Notes: generated by a model not told the origin, from the letters alone. Positions 1 to 11,949 are shown, counted from the first letter of the stretch. The stretch is DNA of 64,000 nt from Pseudomonas sp. TNT3 (GCF_010095445.2 NZ_WFGV02000032.1:1-64000); one strand, 5' to 3'. Program-made: numbers and translations.

Positions 1-76
1 TTCACAAAACACCGAAAGCTGTCACATACCCAATTTGCTGAAGCGCGGCCATCCGGCCACGACTCGGTACCCGAAT
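1..76 (+). other. 23S-5S rRNA internal spacer (3' part)
   Basis: This stretch precedes the 5S rRNA gene and resembles the AT-rich spacer between 23S and 5S rRNA of pseudomonads. The 23S gene itself is outside the window. No open frame or promoter is visible. Confidence 0.7.
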
Positions 77-196
77 TTCTTGACGACCATAGAGCGTTGG
101 AACCACCTGATCCCATCCCGAACTCAGCAGTGAAACGATGCATCGCCGATGGTAGTGTGGGGTTTCCCCATGTGAGAGTAGGTCATCGTCAAGATT
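77..196 (+). rRNA. rrf: 5S ribosomal RNA
   Basis: The 120-nt sequence has the standard gammaproteobacterial 5S layout. The ends TTCTTGACGA and TCGTCAAGATT pair to close the molecule. The invariant internal segments GAACCACCTGATCCCATCCC and GAACTCAGCAGTGAAACGA are present. It is the last gene of an rRNA operon entering from the left and is followed within 10 nt by a strong terminator. The exact ends are inferred from the closing helix and may be off by one or two bases. Confidence 0.95.
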
Positions 197-204
197 AAAT
201 TCCG

Positions 205-242
205 AAACCCCTGTTTGCTAACGCAGACAGGGGTTTTGTTTT
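205..242 (+). terminator. rRNA operon terminator
   Basis: A GC-rich hairpin has arms at 205-214 and 227-236, with further pairing up to a TAAC loop at 219-222. It is followed by a TTTTGTTTT run. It ends the rRNA operon just before birA. Confidence 0.9.
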
Positions 243-330
243 GTCCGCGAAAAAATCTCGCTCGTCGGGTTTCTATGCAACGGCTCGGGGCATGGCTATC
301 ATGCGGGCCTCATTGTGAGGCGAGACTTGC

Positions 331-1290
331 ATGCTGACGTTGTTGAAGCTTCTTAAGGATGGCCGGTTTCACTCTGGCCAGGCTCTGGGCGTTGCCTTGG
401 GTGTCAGTCGTAGCGCAGTTTGGAAACAGCTTCAGCTCCTGGAGGCTGAGCTGGGTCTGTCCATACACAAGGTGCGCGGCCGTGGTTATCAGCTGGCGGC
501 GCCATTGATGCTGCTTGACCCTGTAGGCATAAGCGAGGCGACCCCTTCCTGCGATTGGTCAGTCTTGGTCTTCGACTCTATCGATTCCACAAATGCCGAG
601 GCTTTGCGAGCTATCGAGCGAGGACGGGCTGCCCCGTTCCTGGTGCTTGCTGAAAGGCAAACGGCAGGTCGTGGGCGGCGCGGGCGCAAGTGGGTAAGCC
701 CATTCGCTGAAAACGTCTATTACAGCCTGGTGTTGCGCATTGAAGGCGGAATGCGCCAGCTGGAAGGTCTTAGTCTGGTCGTCGGCCTTGCGGTGATGCA
801 CGCCTTGCGCGAGCTTGGTGTATCGGCTGCAGGTCTTAAGTGGCCTAACGACGTATTAGTCGGGCAGAAAAAAATAGCGGGCATACTGCTCGAGCTGATC
901 GGCGATCCGGCCGACGTATGTCACGTGGTACTAGGAGTTGGCATTAACGTAAATATGCAGATGACCGATGAGGTTGATCAGCAATGGACGTCGATGCGGC
1001 TGGAGGCCGGCAAGGTGTTTGATCGCAATCAGATGGTCGCGGTGTTGAGTGAGAAGCTACAGGGCTATTTGCACCGGCACCAGGTTGAAGGATTTTCCGC
1101 TATCCAGTCGGAATGGGAGCAAAATCATCTATGGCAAGGACGAGCGGTATCGCTGATTGCTGGTGTTAACCAGGTAGATGGCGAAGTGCTTGGAATCGAT
1201 AAACAAGGTGCTTTGCGCTTGAAGGTAGATGGTGTGGAAAAGAACTTTAGTGGTGGTGAGCTCAGCCTGAGGTTGCGTGATGATTCTTGA
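331..1290 (+). CDS. birA: Bifunctional biotin-[acetyl-CoA-carboxylase] ligase / biotin operon repressor
   Basis: This 319-residue protein activates biotin to biotinyl-5'-AMP and transfers it to the biotin carboxyl carrier protein. An N-terminal winged helix-turn-helix (about residues 1-60) allows DNA binding as repressor. The biotin/ATP loop reads AERQTAGRGRRGRKW at 107-121, and the catalytic core has LKWPNDVL at 169-176 followed by the KKIAGILLE lysine segment. Length is close to E. coli BirA (321). The stop lies inside the start of coaX, so the two are translationally coupled. It is the first gene after the rRNA terminator and presumably has its own promoter in 243-330, which I could not define. 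Confidence 0.95.
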   Translation: MLTLLKLLKDGRFHSGQALGVALGVSRSAVWKQLQLLEAELGLSIHKVRGRGYQLAAPLMLLDPVGISEATPSCDWSVLVFDSIDSTNAEALRAIERGRAAPFLVLAERQTAGRGRRGRKWVSPFAENVYYSLVLRIEGGMRQLEGLSLVVGLAVMHALRELGVSAAGLKWPNDVLVGQKKIAGILLELIGDPADVCHVVLGVGINVNMQMTDEVDQQWTSMRLEAGKVFDRNQMVAVLSEKLQGYLHRHQVEGFSAIQSEWEQNHLWQGRAVSLIAGVNQVDGEVLGIDKQGALRLKVDGVEKNFSGGELSLRLRDDS

Positions 1291-2029
1291 GCTCGACTGT
1301 GGAAACAGTTTTATAAAATGGCGTGTTCTCGGCGACGGTGCCGGTGAAGCGGTGGGAGAGGGTGTTGTCGATTCGGATCTGGCGTTGCTGGAGAGTCTGA
1401 ATGCAATAGAGCGCCTCTCCCTGTCCTTTTGTCGTTTGGTAAGTGTCAGGACCGCCGAAGAAACCGACGCACTGACTGTCTTGCTCGTCAGCGCCTATGG
1501 CGTATCTGTTGCCTGCGCCAAACCATCTCGCGAAATGTCCGGTGTTCGTAACGGTTATGAGGAATACGAGCGGTTGGGGCTTGATCGCTGGCTAGCGATG
1601 CTGGGAGGATTTCATCTCGCGTCGGGCCCCTGCCTTGTGCTGGATTTTGGTACAGCCGTCACTGCTGATTTCATCGGTGGAGATGGCGGGCATCTCGGAG
1701 GCTTTATTTGTCCAGGGATGCCTTTGATGCGCAATCAATTGCGTACTCATACACGAAAGATCCGATATGGAGATCTCGCCGCCGAGCGGGCGCTGGAGAG
1801 TCTCGCTCCAGGTCGCACAACCGTCGAAGCGGTGGAGCGTGGATGCTCGTTAATGCTCAGGGGCTTTGTCTTGACCCAGTTGGAGCTGGCGCGCAGCTAC
1901 TGGGGAGACGGCTTTTGCGTATTCCTGACCGGCGGAGATGCCGAGCTAGTAGCTGGAGTAGTGCCTGAGGCCCGTGTGGTTCCGGACCTTGTGTTCGTGG
2001 GCCTGGCGATGGCGTGTCCCTTGATCTGA
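1280..2029 (+). CDS. coaX: Type III pantothenate kinase
   Basis: CoaX phosphorylates pantothenate, the first step of coenzyme A synthesis, and replaces CoaA in pseudomonads. The N-terminal phosphate-binding segment MILELDCGNSFIKW has the D-G-N pattern of the ASKHA fold. Further motifs are GLDRWLAM and LDFGTAVTADF, and the glycine-rich stretch GGDGGHLGGFICPGMPLM. The protein has 249 residues. I chose the ATG at 1280. A GTG one codon upstream is also possible. The gene overlaps the end of birA by 11 nt and is followed after 7 nt by the SPOR gene, indicating one transcript. Confidence 0.93.
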   Translation: MILELDCGNSFIKWRVLGDGAGEAVGEGVVDSDLALLESLNAIERLSLSFCRLVSVRTAEETDALTVLLVSAYGVSVACAKPSREMSGVRNGYEEYERLGLDRWLAMLGGFHLASGPCLVLDFGTAVTADFIGGDGGHLGGFICPGMPLMRNQLRTHTRKIRYGDLAAERALESLAPGRTTVEAVERGCSLMLRGFVLTQLELARSYWGDGFCVFLTGGDAELVAGVVPEARVVPDLVFVGLAMACPLI

Positions 2030-2036
2030 GGTATTT

Positions 2037-2477
2037 ATGCGCTGGTTGTTCCTGCTCCTGCTTGTCCTCAATGTGTTCTATTACATCTGGCATCAACAAG
2101 AGGCTCCTCTTCGAGCCAAGGACGTGACGCCGTTGAGCCTTTACCGGGGCTCGCAGCAGGATATTCGCTTGCTGAGCGAATCCACGGATGCGGCACGTGA
2201 TAAGGCCAAGACGGTTCAACCGGACAGTGGGTGCCTATATGTAGGAGGGTACTCACGCCAGGAGGTGGCTCAGGCAATCGAGCGACGATTGACCGGAATG
2301 GAGATCAGGTTTCAGGCGCTGCCGAAGGATCTGCCTGATAATCCTGGCTACTGGGTGCGCGTGGCACCAGAAAGCCGCCGCTGGCTTGATGATGTGCAGC
2401 TTCAAAACCTTTCCAGAGAATTCAACGAGTTAAAACATAAAATAATGCCTTGTGAGGGGGTTGCGCCCGCAGTTTAG
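2037..2477 (+). CDS. Membrane-anchored SPOR-domain-like protein
   Basis: This small protein (146 residues) has an N-terminal hydrophobic helix (about residues 2-17, rich in Leu/Val/Phe) and then a hydrophilic region. Its C-terminal half, about residues 65-140, resembles the SPOR peptidoglycan-binding fold: CLYVGGYS near the start, a helix AQAIERRL, then a strand containing GYWVRVAP. SPOR proteins bind denuded septal glycan, so a role at the cell envelope or division site is inferred. It lies 7 nt after coaX and in the same position as the gene between coaX and the tRNA-tufB cluster in P. aeruginosa. No more specific function is visible. Confidence 0.7.
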   Translation: MRWLFLLLLVLNVFYYIWHQQEAPLRAKDVTPLSLYRGSQQDIRLLSESTDAARDKAKTVQPDSGCLYVGGYSRQEVAQAIERRLTGMEIRFQALPKDLPDNPGYWVRVAPESRRWLDDVQLQNLSREFNELKHKIMPCEGVAPAV

Positions 2478-2578
2478 TTTGCATAGAATGGCGCCCGCTT
2501 CGCAGTGAAGACCTTTAGAGGTGATCAGCGCGAAGCGAGGTCAACGCAGCTAAGCTCAGGTTTTTAATGAGAAAATGC

Positions 2579-2606
2579 TTGACAGAAGGCTGGCATAATA
2601 TAGAAT
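2579..2606 (+). promoter_or_regulatory. Sigma-70 promoter of the tRNA-tufB operon
   Basis: A perfect -35 TTGACA (2579-2584) is followed after 16 nt by TAGAAT (2601-2606), placing the start a few bases before tRNA-Tyr. A second, weaker candidate lies upstream: TTGCGC 2461-2466, 17 nt, TAGAAT 2484-2489. Confidence 0.8.
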
Positions 2607-2619
2607 GCCGGCTCGCTTA

Positions 2620-2704
<85 letters not shown>

Positions 2705-2727
2705 TTTTTAGCGAGAGTTGCAATCTC

Positions 2728-2801
<74 letters not shown>

Positions 2802-2827
2802 TGTTTGCAGATCTTGCGCAGTGTTAC

Positions 2828-2903
2828 GCTCTTGTAGCTCAGTTGGTAGAGCACACCCTTGGTAAGGGTGAGGTCAGCGGTTCAAATCCGCTCAAGAGCT
2901 CCA
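2828..2903 (+). tRNA. tRNA-Thr (anticodon GGT)
   Basis: The 76-nt gene has acceptor GCTCTTG pairing with CAAGAGC, anticodon GGT in loop TTGGTAA, T-arm GCGGTTCAAATCCGC and encoded CCA. It is the last tRNA before tufB. Confidence 0.97.
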
Positions 2904-2909
2904 TATAAC

Positions 2910-2941
2910 AAGGCAGATATGAAAATATCTGCCTTTGTTTT
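2910..2941 (+). terminator. Hairpin between tRNA-Thr and tufB (terminator or processing site)
   Basis: A perfect 11-bp stem (2910-2920 with 2925-2935) is capped by a GAAA tetraloop and followed by TGTTTT. It sits only 46 nt before the tufB start. It could be a partial terminator that lowers tufB relative to the tRNAs, or a 3' processing/stability element. Confidence 0.65.
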
Positions 2942-2986
2942 AATGGCTTGTTTGACTTGTAAATTCTTCTCCTGAGGGTGATTTCG

Positions 2987-4180
2987 ATGGCTAAGGAAAA
3001 GTTCGAACGTAATAAGCCGCACGTTAACGTAGGCACCATTGGTCACGTCGACCACGGTAAAACTACTCTGACTGCAGCCTTGACCCGCGTCTGTTCCGAA
3101 GTGTTCGGTTCGGCAAAGGTTGACTTCGACAAGATCGATAGCGCCCCAGAAGAAAAAGCTCGTGGTATTACCATCAACACCGCTCATGTTGAGTACGATT
3201 CGGCGGTGCGTCACTACGCACATGTTGACTGTCCTGGTCACGCCGACTACGTAAAAAACATGATTACTGGTGCTGCACAGATGGATGGTGCGATTCTGGT
3301 TTGCTCGGCCGCTGATGGTCCGATGCCTCAGACCCGTGAGCACATTCTCCTGTCGCGCCAGGTTGGCGTTCCATACATCGTTGTCTTCCTGAACAAGGCT
3401 GACATGGTAGATGATGCGGAGCTGCTTGAGTTGGTTGAGATGGAAGTGCGCGACCTGTTGAGCACTTACGATTTTCCTGGTGATGACACCCCGATCATCA
3501 TCGGTTCGGCGCTGATGGCGCTGAATGGTCAAGACGATAACGAGATGGGCACCACCGCCGTCAAGAAGTTGGTCGAGACTCTGGATAGCTATATTCCGCA
3601 GCCTGAGCGCGCTATTGATAAGCCGTTTTTGATGCCGATCGAGGATGTATTCTCGATCTCCGGTCGTGGCACTGTTGTGACTGGTCGTGTTGAGCGTGGC
3701 ATCGTTCGCATTCAGGAAGAAGTCGAGATCGTTGGGTTGCGTGATACGGTCAAGACAACGTGTACGGGTGTGGAAATGTTTCGCAAGCTGCTCGACGAAG
3801 GTCGTGCAGGTGAGAATTGCGGCGTATTGCTGCGTGGTACCAAGCGTGATGATGTTGAGCGTGGCCAGGTATTGGTCAAGCCAGGCACTGTCAAGCCGCA
3901 TACCAAGTTCACTGCTGAAGTTTATGTTCTGAGCAAGGAGGAGGGTGGTCGTCATACGCCATTCTTCAAGGGTTATCGTCCGCAGTTTTACTTCCGTACG
4001 ACTGATGTGACTGGTAATTGCGAGCTGCCAGAAGGTGTTGAGATGGTGATGCCGGGTGATAACGTTCAGATGACCGTTACCCTGATCAAAACCATTGCGA
4101 TGGAAGATGGTCTGCGTTTCGCTATTCGTGAAGGCGGTCGTACCGTTGGCGCGGGTGTCGTGGCAAAAGTCATCGAGTAA
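2987..4180 (+). CDS. tufB: Translation elongation factor EF-Tu (tRNA-linked copy)
   Basis: This 397-residue GTPase brings aminoacyl-tRNA to the ribosome. G1 is GHVDHGKT (19-26), followed by DCPGH and NKADM. I chose ATG 2987 because a TGAGGG ribosome site lies just upstream and the protein then starts MAKEKFERN like the family; an upstream in-frame start would add three residues. Lys5, the residue reported in P. aeruginosa EF-Tu to be trimethylated on surface-exposed protein, is present. The product differs from the second copy at 19557 at about 28 positions by my residue-by-residue comparison, which is unusual for tuf pairs. Codon use is visibly less biased (more GAT, GGT, GTT) than in the str-operon copy. 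Confidence 0.95.
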   Translation: MAKEKFERNKPHVNVGTIGHVDHGKTTLTAALTRVCSEVFGSAKVDFDKIDSAPEEKARGITINTAHVEYDSAVRHYAHVDCPGHADYVKNMITGAAQMDGAILVCSAADGPMPQTREHILLSRQVGVPYIVVFLNKADMVDDAELLELVEMEVRDLLSTYDFPGDDTPIIIGSALMALNGQDDNEMGTTAVKKLVETLDSYIPQPERAIDKPFLMPIEDVFSISGRGTVVTGRVERGIVRIQEEVEIVGLRDTVKTTCTGVEMFRKLLDEGRAGENCGVLLRGTKRDDVERGQVLVKPGTVKPHTKFTAEVYVLSKEEGGRHTPFFKGYRPQFYFRTTDVTGNCELPEGVEMVMPGDNVQMTVTLIKTIAMEDGLRFAIREGGRTVGAGVVAKVIE

Positions 4181-4184
4181 GTTG

Positions 4185-4213
4185 TTGTAATGTCTTTTTC
4201 GGGCCGGCATAAT
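4185..4213 (+). promoter_or_regulatory. Candidate promoter of tRNA-Trp-secE-nusG
   Basis: TTGTAA (4185-4190), 17 nt, CATAAT (4208-4213). The -10 lies within the loop side of the hairpin that follows tufB, so promoter and terminator share sequence. Confidence 0.5.
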
Positions 4214-4233
4214 GGTCGGCCTGATTTTGTTTT
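4202..4233 (+). terminator. Terminator after tufB
   Basis: A 7-bp stem GGCCGGC (4202-4208) pairs with GTCGGCC (4215-4221, one G-T pair) and is followed by GATTTTGTTTT, running directly into tRNA-Trp. Confidence 0.65.
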
Positions 4234-4309
4234 AGGTCAGTAGCTCAATTGGCAGAGCGACGGTCTCCAAAACCGTAGGTTGGGGGTTCGATTCCCTCCT
4301 GACCTGCCA
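4234..4309 (+). tRNA. tRNA-Trp (anticodon CCA)
   Basis: The 76-nt gene has acceptor AGGTCAG pairing with CTGACCT, anticodon CCA in loop CTCCAAA, T-arm GGGGTTCGATTCCC and encoded CCA. It lies directly upstream of secE, as in other gammaproteobacteria. Confidence 0.97.
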
Positions 4310-4354
4310 GATTCACTTGGTGTGTCTGGCTTTCTTTTCACAGGATCTTCATAG

Positions 4355-4723
4355 ATGACTCCTAAAGCTGAAGCTCAAGGCTCTCGCTTCGATCTGCTCA
4401 AGTGGCTAGTAGTAGTCGCTTTGGTGGTTGTTGGCGTTGTTGGCAATCAGTATTACTCTGCTTCGCCGATCCTGTACCGCGTACTTGCATTGCTCGCCAT
4501 TGCTGCTGTAGCTGCCTTTGTAGGCCTGCAGACAGTTAAGGGCAAGTCTTTCTTTGTACTGGTTAAGGAAGCTCGCACCGAGATTCGTAAAGTCGTATGG
4601 CCAACTCGCCAAGAAACCACGCAGACCACGTTGATCGTAGTGGCTGTTGTTCTGGTTATGGCGTTGCTGTTGTGGGGGCTTGATTCCCTGCTCGGCTGGC
4701 TTGTTTCCTTGATTGTCGGCTAA
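4355..4723 (+). CDS. secE: Preprotein translocase subunit SecE
   Basis: SecE is the small clamp subunit of the SecYEG channel in the inner membrane. The 122-residue product has the three-helix layout of gammaproteobacterial SecE: hydrophobic segments at about 14-33, 39-58 and 90-115. Before the last helix lies the conserved amphipathic segment EARTEIRKVVWPTRQET, which contacts SecY. SecY is encoded in the spc operon at 30125. The stop is 9 nt before nusG, and the two are normally cotranscribed. Confidence 0.95.
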   Translation: MTPKAEAQGSRFDLLKWLVVVALVVVGVVGNQYYSASPILYRVLALLAIAAVAAFVGLQTVKGKSFFVLVKEARTEIRKVVWPTRQETTQTTLIVVAVVLVMALLLWGLDSLLGWLVSLIVG

Positions 4724-4732
4724 GGGTGTCCC

Positions 4733-5266
4733 GTGGCTAAGCGTTGGTACGTTGTGCATGCTTACTCCGGTTACGAGAAGCATGTCATGCGCTCGTTGTT
4801 AGAGCGCGTAAAGCTGGCTGGCATGGAAGATGGCTTTGGCGAAATTCTGGTTCCCACTGAAGAAGTGGTTGAAATGCGTAATGGCCAGAAACGCAAAAGC
4901 GAGCGCAAATTCTTCCCAGGTTATGTGCTGGTCCAGATGGACATGAACGAGGGTACTTGGCACTTGGTCAAGGATACTCCTCGGGTGATGGGTTTTATCG
5001 GCGGTACTGCCGATAAGCCTGCACCGATCACTGATAAAGAGGCAGAAGCGATTCTGCGTCGCGTTGCTGATGGTAGTGACAAGCCGAAGCCGAAGACGTT
5101 GTTCGAGCCGGGTGAGTCGGTACGGGTCAATGACGGGCCGTTTGCTGATTTCACTGGCACGGTTGAAGAAGTTAACTACGAAAAGAGCCGGATCCAAGTG
5201 GCAGTGCTTATTTTCGGTCGCTCTACTCCGGTAGAGCTAGAGTTCAGCCAGGTCGAAAAAGTCTAG
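4733..5266 (+). CDS. nusG: Transcription termination/antitermination factor NusG
   Basis: NusG binds the RNA polymerase clamp, suppresses pausing and links polymerase to Rho or to ribosomal S10. The 177-residue product has an N-terminal NGN domain (RWYVVHAYSGYEKHV at the start, KFFPGYVLVQMDM in the middle) and a C-terminal KOW domain (about 125-177, with GESVRVNDGPFADFTGTVEE). The start is GTG at 4733. A clear terminator follows, so secE-nusG ends here before the L11 operon. Confidence 0.96.
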   Translation: MAKRWYVVHAYSGYEKHVMRSLLERVKLAGMEDGFGEILVPTEEVVEMRNGQKRKSERKFFPGYVLVQMDMNEGTWHLVKDTPRVMGFIGGTADKPAPITDKEAEAILRRVADGSDKPKPKTLFEPGESVRVNDGPFADFTGTVEEVNYEKSRIQVAVLIFGRSTPVELEFSQVEKV

Positions 5267-5281
5267 CTGAGCAAGCATCCC

Positions 5282-5313
5282 AACCCCGCAGCCTTAGGCT
5301 GTGGGGTTTTGTC
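5282..5313 (+). terminator. Terminator after nusG
   Basis: A 12-bp stem (5282-5293 with 5297-5308, loop TTA) is followed by TTTTGTC. It separates secE-nusG from rplKAJL-rpoBC. Read-through is likely, since no strong promoter is obvious in the next 70 nt. Confidence 0.8.
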
Positions 5314-5383
5314 GTCACTGGGATAAACGCGCAAGTAACCGGGGAGCCTTTCGAGGCGTTCGAACCCGTAATTGGAGTGCCTC

Positions 5384-5815
5384 ATGGCCAAGAAGATTAC
5401 CGCTTACATCAAGCTGCAAGTGAAGGCCGCTCAGGCTAACCCAAGCCCACCTGTTGGTCCTGCATTGGGTCAGCACGGCGTGAACATCATGGAATTCTGC
5501 AAAGCTTTCAACGCCCGTACTCAGGGTATTGAGCCAGGCCTGCCGACTCCAGTGATCATCACTGTCTACAGCGACCGTAGCTTCACTTTTGAAACCAAAT
5601 CCACCCCTGCTTCGGTTCTGCTGAAGAAGGCGGCTGGTCTGACTAGCGGCTCTGCTCGTCCGAATACCGTTAAGGTTGGCACCGTGACCCGTGCTCAGCT
5701 GGAAGAAATCGCGAAAACCAAAAACGCGGATCTGACTGCAGCTGATATGGAAGCAGCCGTGCGTACTATCGCCGGTTCTGCTCGTAGCATGGGCCTTAAC
5801 GTGGAGGGTGTGTAA
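5384..5815 (+). CDS. rplK: 50S ribosomal protein L11
   Basis: L11 binds the GTPase-associated region of 23S rRNA and is needed for RelA activation. The 143-residue product starts MAKKITAYIKLQV, contains the proline-rich hinge NPSPPVGPALGQHGVNIMEF of the N-terminal domain, and ends with the rRNA-binding domain (about 75-143). The chosen ATG at 5384 has a GGAGTG site upstream; an earlier in-frame ATG would add four unconserved residues. The stop overlaps the rplA start by one base (TAATG), so L11 and L1 are coupled, consistent with L1 autoregulation known for this operon. Confidence 0.97.
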   Translation: MAKKITAYIKLQVKAAQANPSPPVGPALGQHGVNIMEFCKAFNARTQGIEPGLPTPVIITVYSDRSFTFETKSTPASVLLKKAAGLTSGSARPNTVKVGTVTRAQLEEIAKTKNADLTAADMEAAVRTIAGSARSMGLNVEGV

Positions 5816-6510
5816 TGGCTAAGTTGACCAAGCGTCAAAAGGCTATCGCCGGCAAAATCGAAGCAGGCAAGTCCTACAATTTTGTAGACGCTGCTGCGCT
5901 GCTGGCTGAACTGTCGACTGTCAAGTTCAGCGAGTCGTTCGACGTTGCTGTAAACCTGGGCGTTGACCCGCGTAAATCTGACCAGGTTGTTCGTAGCGCT
6001 ACTGTGCTGCCACACGGCACTGGCAAGACCGTTCGCGTTGCTGTGTTCACCCAGGGTCCAGCTGCTGAGGCCGCTCTGGCTGCCGGCGCTGACCGTGTAG
6101 GTATGGACGATCTGGCTGCCGAAATGAAAGGCGGCGACCTGAACTATGACGTAGTTATCGCATCCCCGGATGCAATGCGCGTTGTAGGTCAGTTGGGTCA
6201 GATCCTCGGCCCACGTGGTCTGATGCCTAACCCTAAAGTCGGCACTGTGACTCCAGACGTAGCTACCGCGGTTAAAAACGCCAAGGCTGGTCAGGTTCGT
6301 TATCGCACCGACAAAAACGGCATCATCCACACCTCCGTTGGCAAGATCGGCTTCGATGCCGTCAAGCTGAAGGAAAACGTTGAAGCCCTGATCGCTGATC
6401 TGAAGCGTATCAAGCCAGCTTCCTCGAAAGGCATTTACGTCAAGCGCGTTACCCTGAGCACCACTATGGGTCCAGGTCTGGTCATCGACCAGGGCTCGCT
6501 CGACGCGTAA
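5815..6510 (+). CDS. rplA: 50S ribosomal protein L1
   Basis: L1 forms the mobile stalk that helps deacylated tRNA leave the E site. In enterobacteria it represses its own rplKA mRNA. The 231-residue product shows the L1 signature around 125-150 (LGQILGPRGLMPNPKVGTVT) and the two-domain pattern with the inserted domain in the middle. It starts in the rplK stop codon. A 198-nt leader follows before rplJ. Confidence 0.97.
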   Translation: MAKLTKRQKAIAGKIEAGKSYNFVDAAALLAELSTVKFSESFDVAVNLGVDPRKSDQVVRSATVLPHGTGKTVRVAVFTQGPAAEAALAAGADRVGMDDLAAEMKGGDLNYDVVIASPDAMRVVGQLGQILGPRGLMPNPKVGTVTPDVATAVKNAKAGQVRYRTDKNGIIHTSVGKIGFDAVKLKENVEALIADLKRIKPASSKGIYVKRVTLSTTMGPGLVIDQGSLDA

Positions 6511-6519
6511 GACAGAGGT

Positions 6520-6708
6520 TGGCGCAAGCGATTGCGTCAATTGAAAGATTGGGGTCCCTGCCTGGCGGGGGCTATCCAAGACCGTAGGCGACGCAAGTCT
6601 TAAACCTCAAGCCTACGCAGATGGTGCTCCCGGTTCCTTACCGAATCAGACACCAAAACGACATCCGGCTTCGGTTGGATGAAACGGTAACAAGCAGGAG
6701 TTTTTCCC
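6520..6708 (+). promoter_or_regulatory. Ribosomal protein L10 leader (rplJL autoregulation)
   Basis: The 198-nt gap between rplA and rplJ is rich in complementary segments. Examples are GTAGGCGAC and GCCTACGC around 6585 and 6612, and CATCCGGCTTCGGTTGGATG at 6662-6681 just before the L10 start. Position and features fit the known L10 leader family, in which L10-(L12)4 binds its own mRNA and represses rplJL translation. The outer boundaries are approximate. Confidence 0.75.
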
Positions 6709-7209
6709 GTGGCAATTAAACTTGAAGACAAGAAGGCCATCGTCGCTGAAGTCAACAAGGCTGCCCAAGTTGCTCTGTCCGCTGTCGTGGCTGATGCCCG
6801 TGGCGTAACAGTAGGCGCTATGACCGGACTCCGTAAAGAGGCTCGTGAAGCTGGCGTTTACGTACGTGTTGTACGTAACACCCTGCTCAAGCGCGCCGTT
6901 GCTGGCACTCAATATGACGTGCTCAACGACGTGTTCACCGGCCCGACCTTGATTGCATTCTCTAAAGACCATCCGGGCGCTGCTGCCCGTATTTTCAAAG
7001 AGTTCGCAAAAGGTCAGGACAAGTTCGAGATCAAGGCAGCTGCGTTCGAGGGCAAGTACCTCGCAGCTAATCAGATCGACGTACTGGCAAGCCTGCCGAC
7101 CCGTGACGAAGCAATTTCTCAGCTGATGAGCGTGATTCAAGGCGCAACCAGCAAATTGGCTCGTACTCTGGCGGCTCTTCGCGACCAGAAAGAAGCTGCT
7201 GCAGCCTAA
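6709..7209 (+). CDS. rplJ: 50S ribosomal protein L10
   Basis: L10 is the base of the L7/L12 stalk that recruits translation factors. The 166-residue product has the N-terminal rRNA-binding globular domain (about 1-130) and a C-terminal helix (about 135-165) that holds the L7/L12 dimers. GTG at 6709 is the start, preceded by GCAGGAG. The structured leader upstream suggests feedback control by L10. rplL follows after 80 nt. Confidence 0.96.
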   Translation: MAIKLEDKKAIVAEVNKAAQVALSAVVADARGVTVGAMTGLRKEAREAGVYVRVVRNTLLKRAVAGTQYDVLNDVFTGPTLIAFSKDHPGAAARIFKEFAKGQDKFEIKAAAFEGKYLAANQIDVLASLPTRDEAISQLMSVIQGATSKLARTLAALRDQKEAAAA

Positions 7210-7289
7210 GGCTGAGTCACTCCTTTCAGCGTTTATTGTTTATTTCGATGGCCGCGTAGGCTGTCACCCCAATACAGGAATTTATAGTC

Positions 7290-7655
7290 ATGTCTCTGAC
7301 TAACGACCAAATCATCGAAGCAATCGGCGAAAAATCCGTTCTGGAAATCGTTGAGCTGATCAAGGCCATGGAAGAGAAGTTCGGCGTTTCCGCTGCCGCT
7401 GCTTCCGCTGGTCCAGCTGCTGTTGCTGCCGTTGTTGAAGAACAAACTGAATTCAACGTCATGCTGACCGAAGCTGGCGAGAAGAAAGTTAACGTGATCA
7501 AGGCAGTACGTGAACTGACCGGTCTGGGCCTGAAAGAAGCCAAGGCAGTAGTTGACGGCGCTCCTGGCATCGTTCTGGAAGCTGTTTCGAAAGACGCAGC
7601 TGACAAAGCAAAAGCCACTCTGGAAGAAGCAGGCGCTAAAGTCGAGCTGAAATAA
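7290..7655 (+). CDS. rplL: 50S ribosomal protein L7/L12
   Basis: L7/L12 is the multicopy acidic stalk protein that stimulates factor GTPases. The 121-residue product has an N-terminal dimerisation domain (about 1-35), an Ala/Gly/Pro/Val hinge (about 37-53) and the C-terminal domain with the conserved segment VIKAVRELTGLGLKEAKAVV (about 69-88). A 220-nt gap with a strong hairpin separates it from rpoB. Confidence 0.97.
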   Translation: MSLTNDQIIEAIGEKSVLEIVELIKAMEEKFGVSAAAASAGPAAVAAVVEEQTEFNVMLTEAGEKKVNVIKAVRELTGLGLKEAKAVVDGAPGIVLEAVSKDAADKAKATLEEAGAKVELK

Positions 7656-7701
7656 GCATAGACTTTGCACCTCCAGCCCGAGCGTAAAGCGAAAGGCTGA
7701 T

Positions 7702-7730
7702 GGCTGGTGGCTCTTGCCACCGGCCTTTTT
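7702..7730 (+). terminator. rplL-rpoB attenuator
   Basis: A 10-bp stem (7702-7711 with 7716-7725, loop TCTT) is followed by TTTTT. Position matches the partial terminator known in E. coli between rplL and rpoB, which lets only part of the transcripts continue into the polymerase genes. Confidence 0.85.
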
Positions 7731-7875
7731 CCGTTATTGGCAGCCGACTGGGTCGGTGCTGATAACGAGCTGTAACCACCCGATGCGGTGGAGCAAACCA
7801 TGGGGTTTGCACGATTTTCTGGCTGCTCCCGTCGGGAGGGGCCAAACAAGCAGGTGACCAAGCTGGGGAACGCTG

Positions 7876-11949
<4,074 letters not shown>

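Noticed and set aside
2882..4210. Long open frame on the minus strand opposite tufB
   Set aside because: It is a shadow of the strongly biased tufB codons; the protein shows no family features. The same holds for the very long minus-strand frames opposite rpoB and rpoC.
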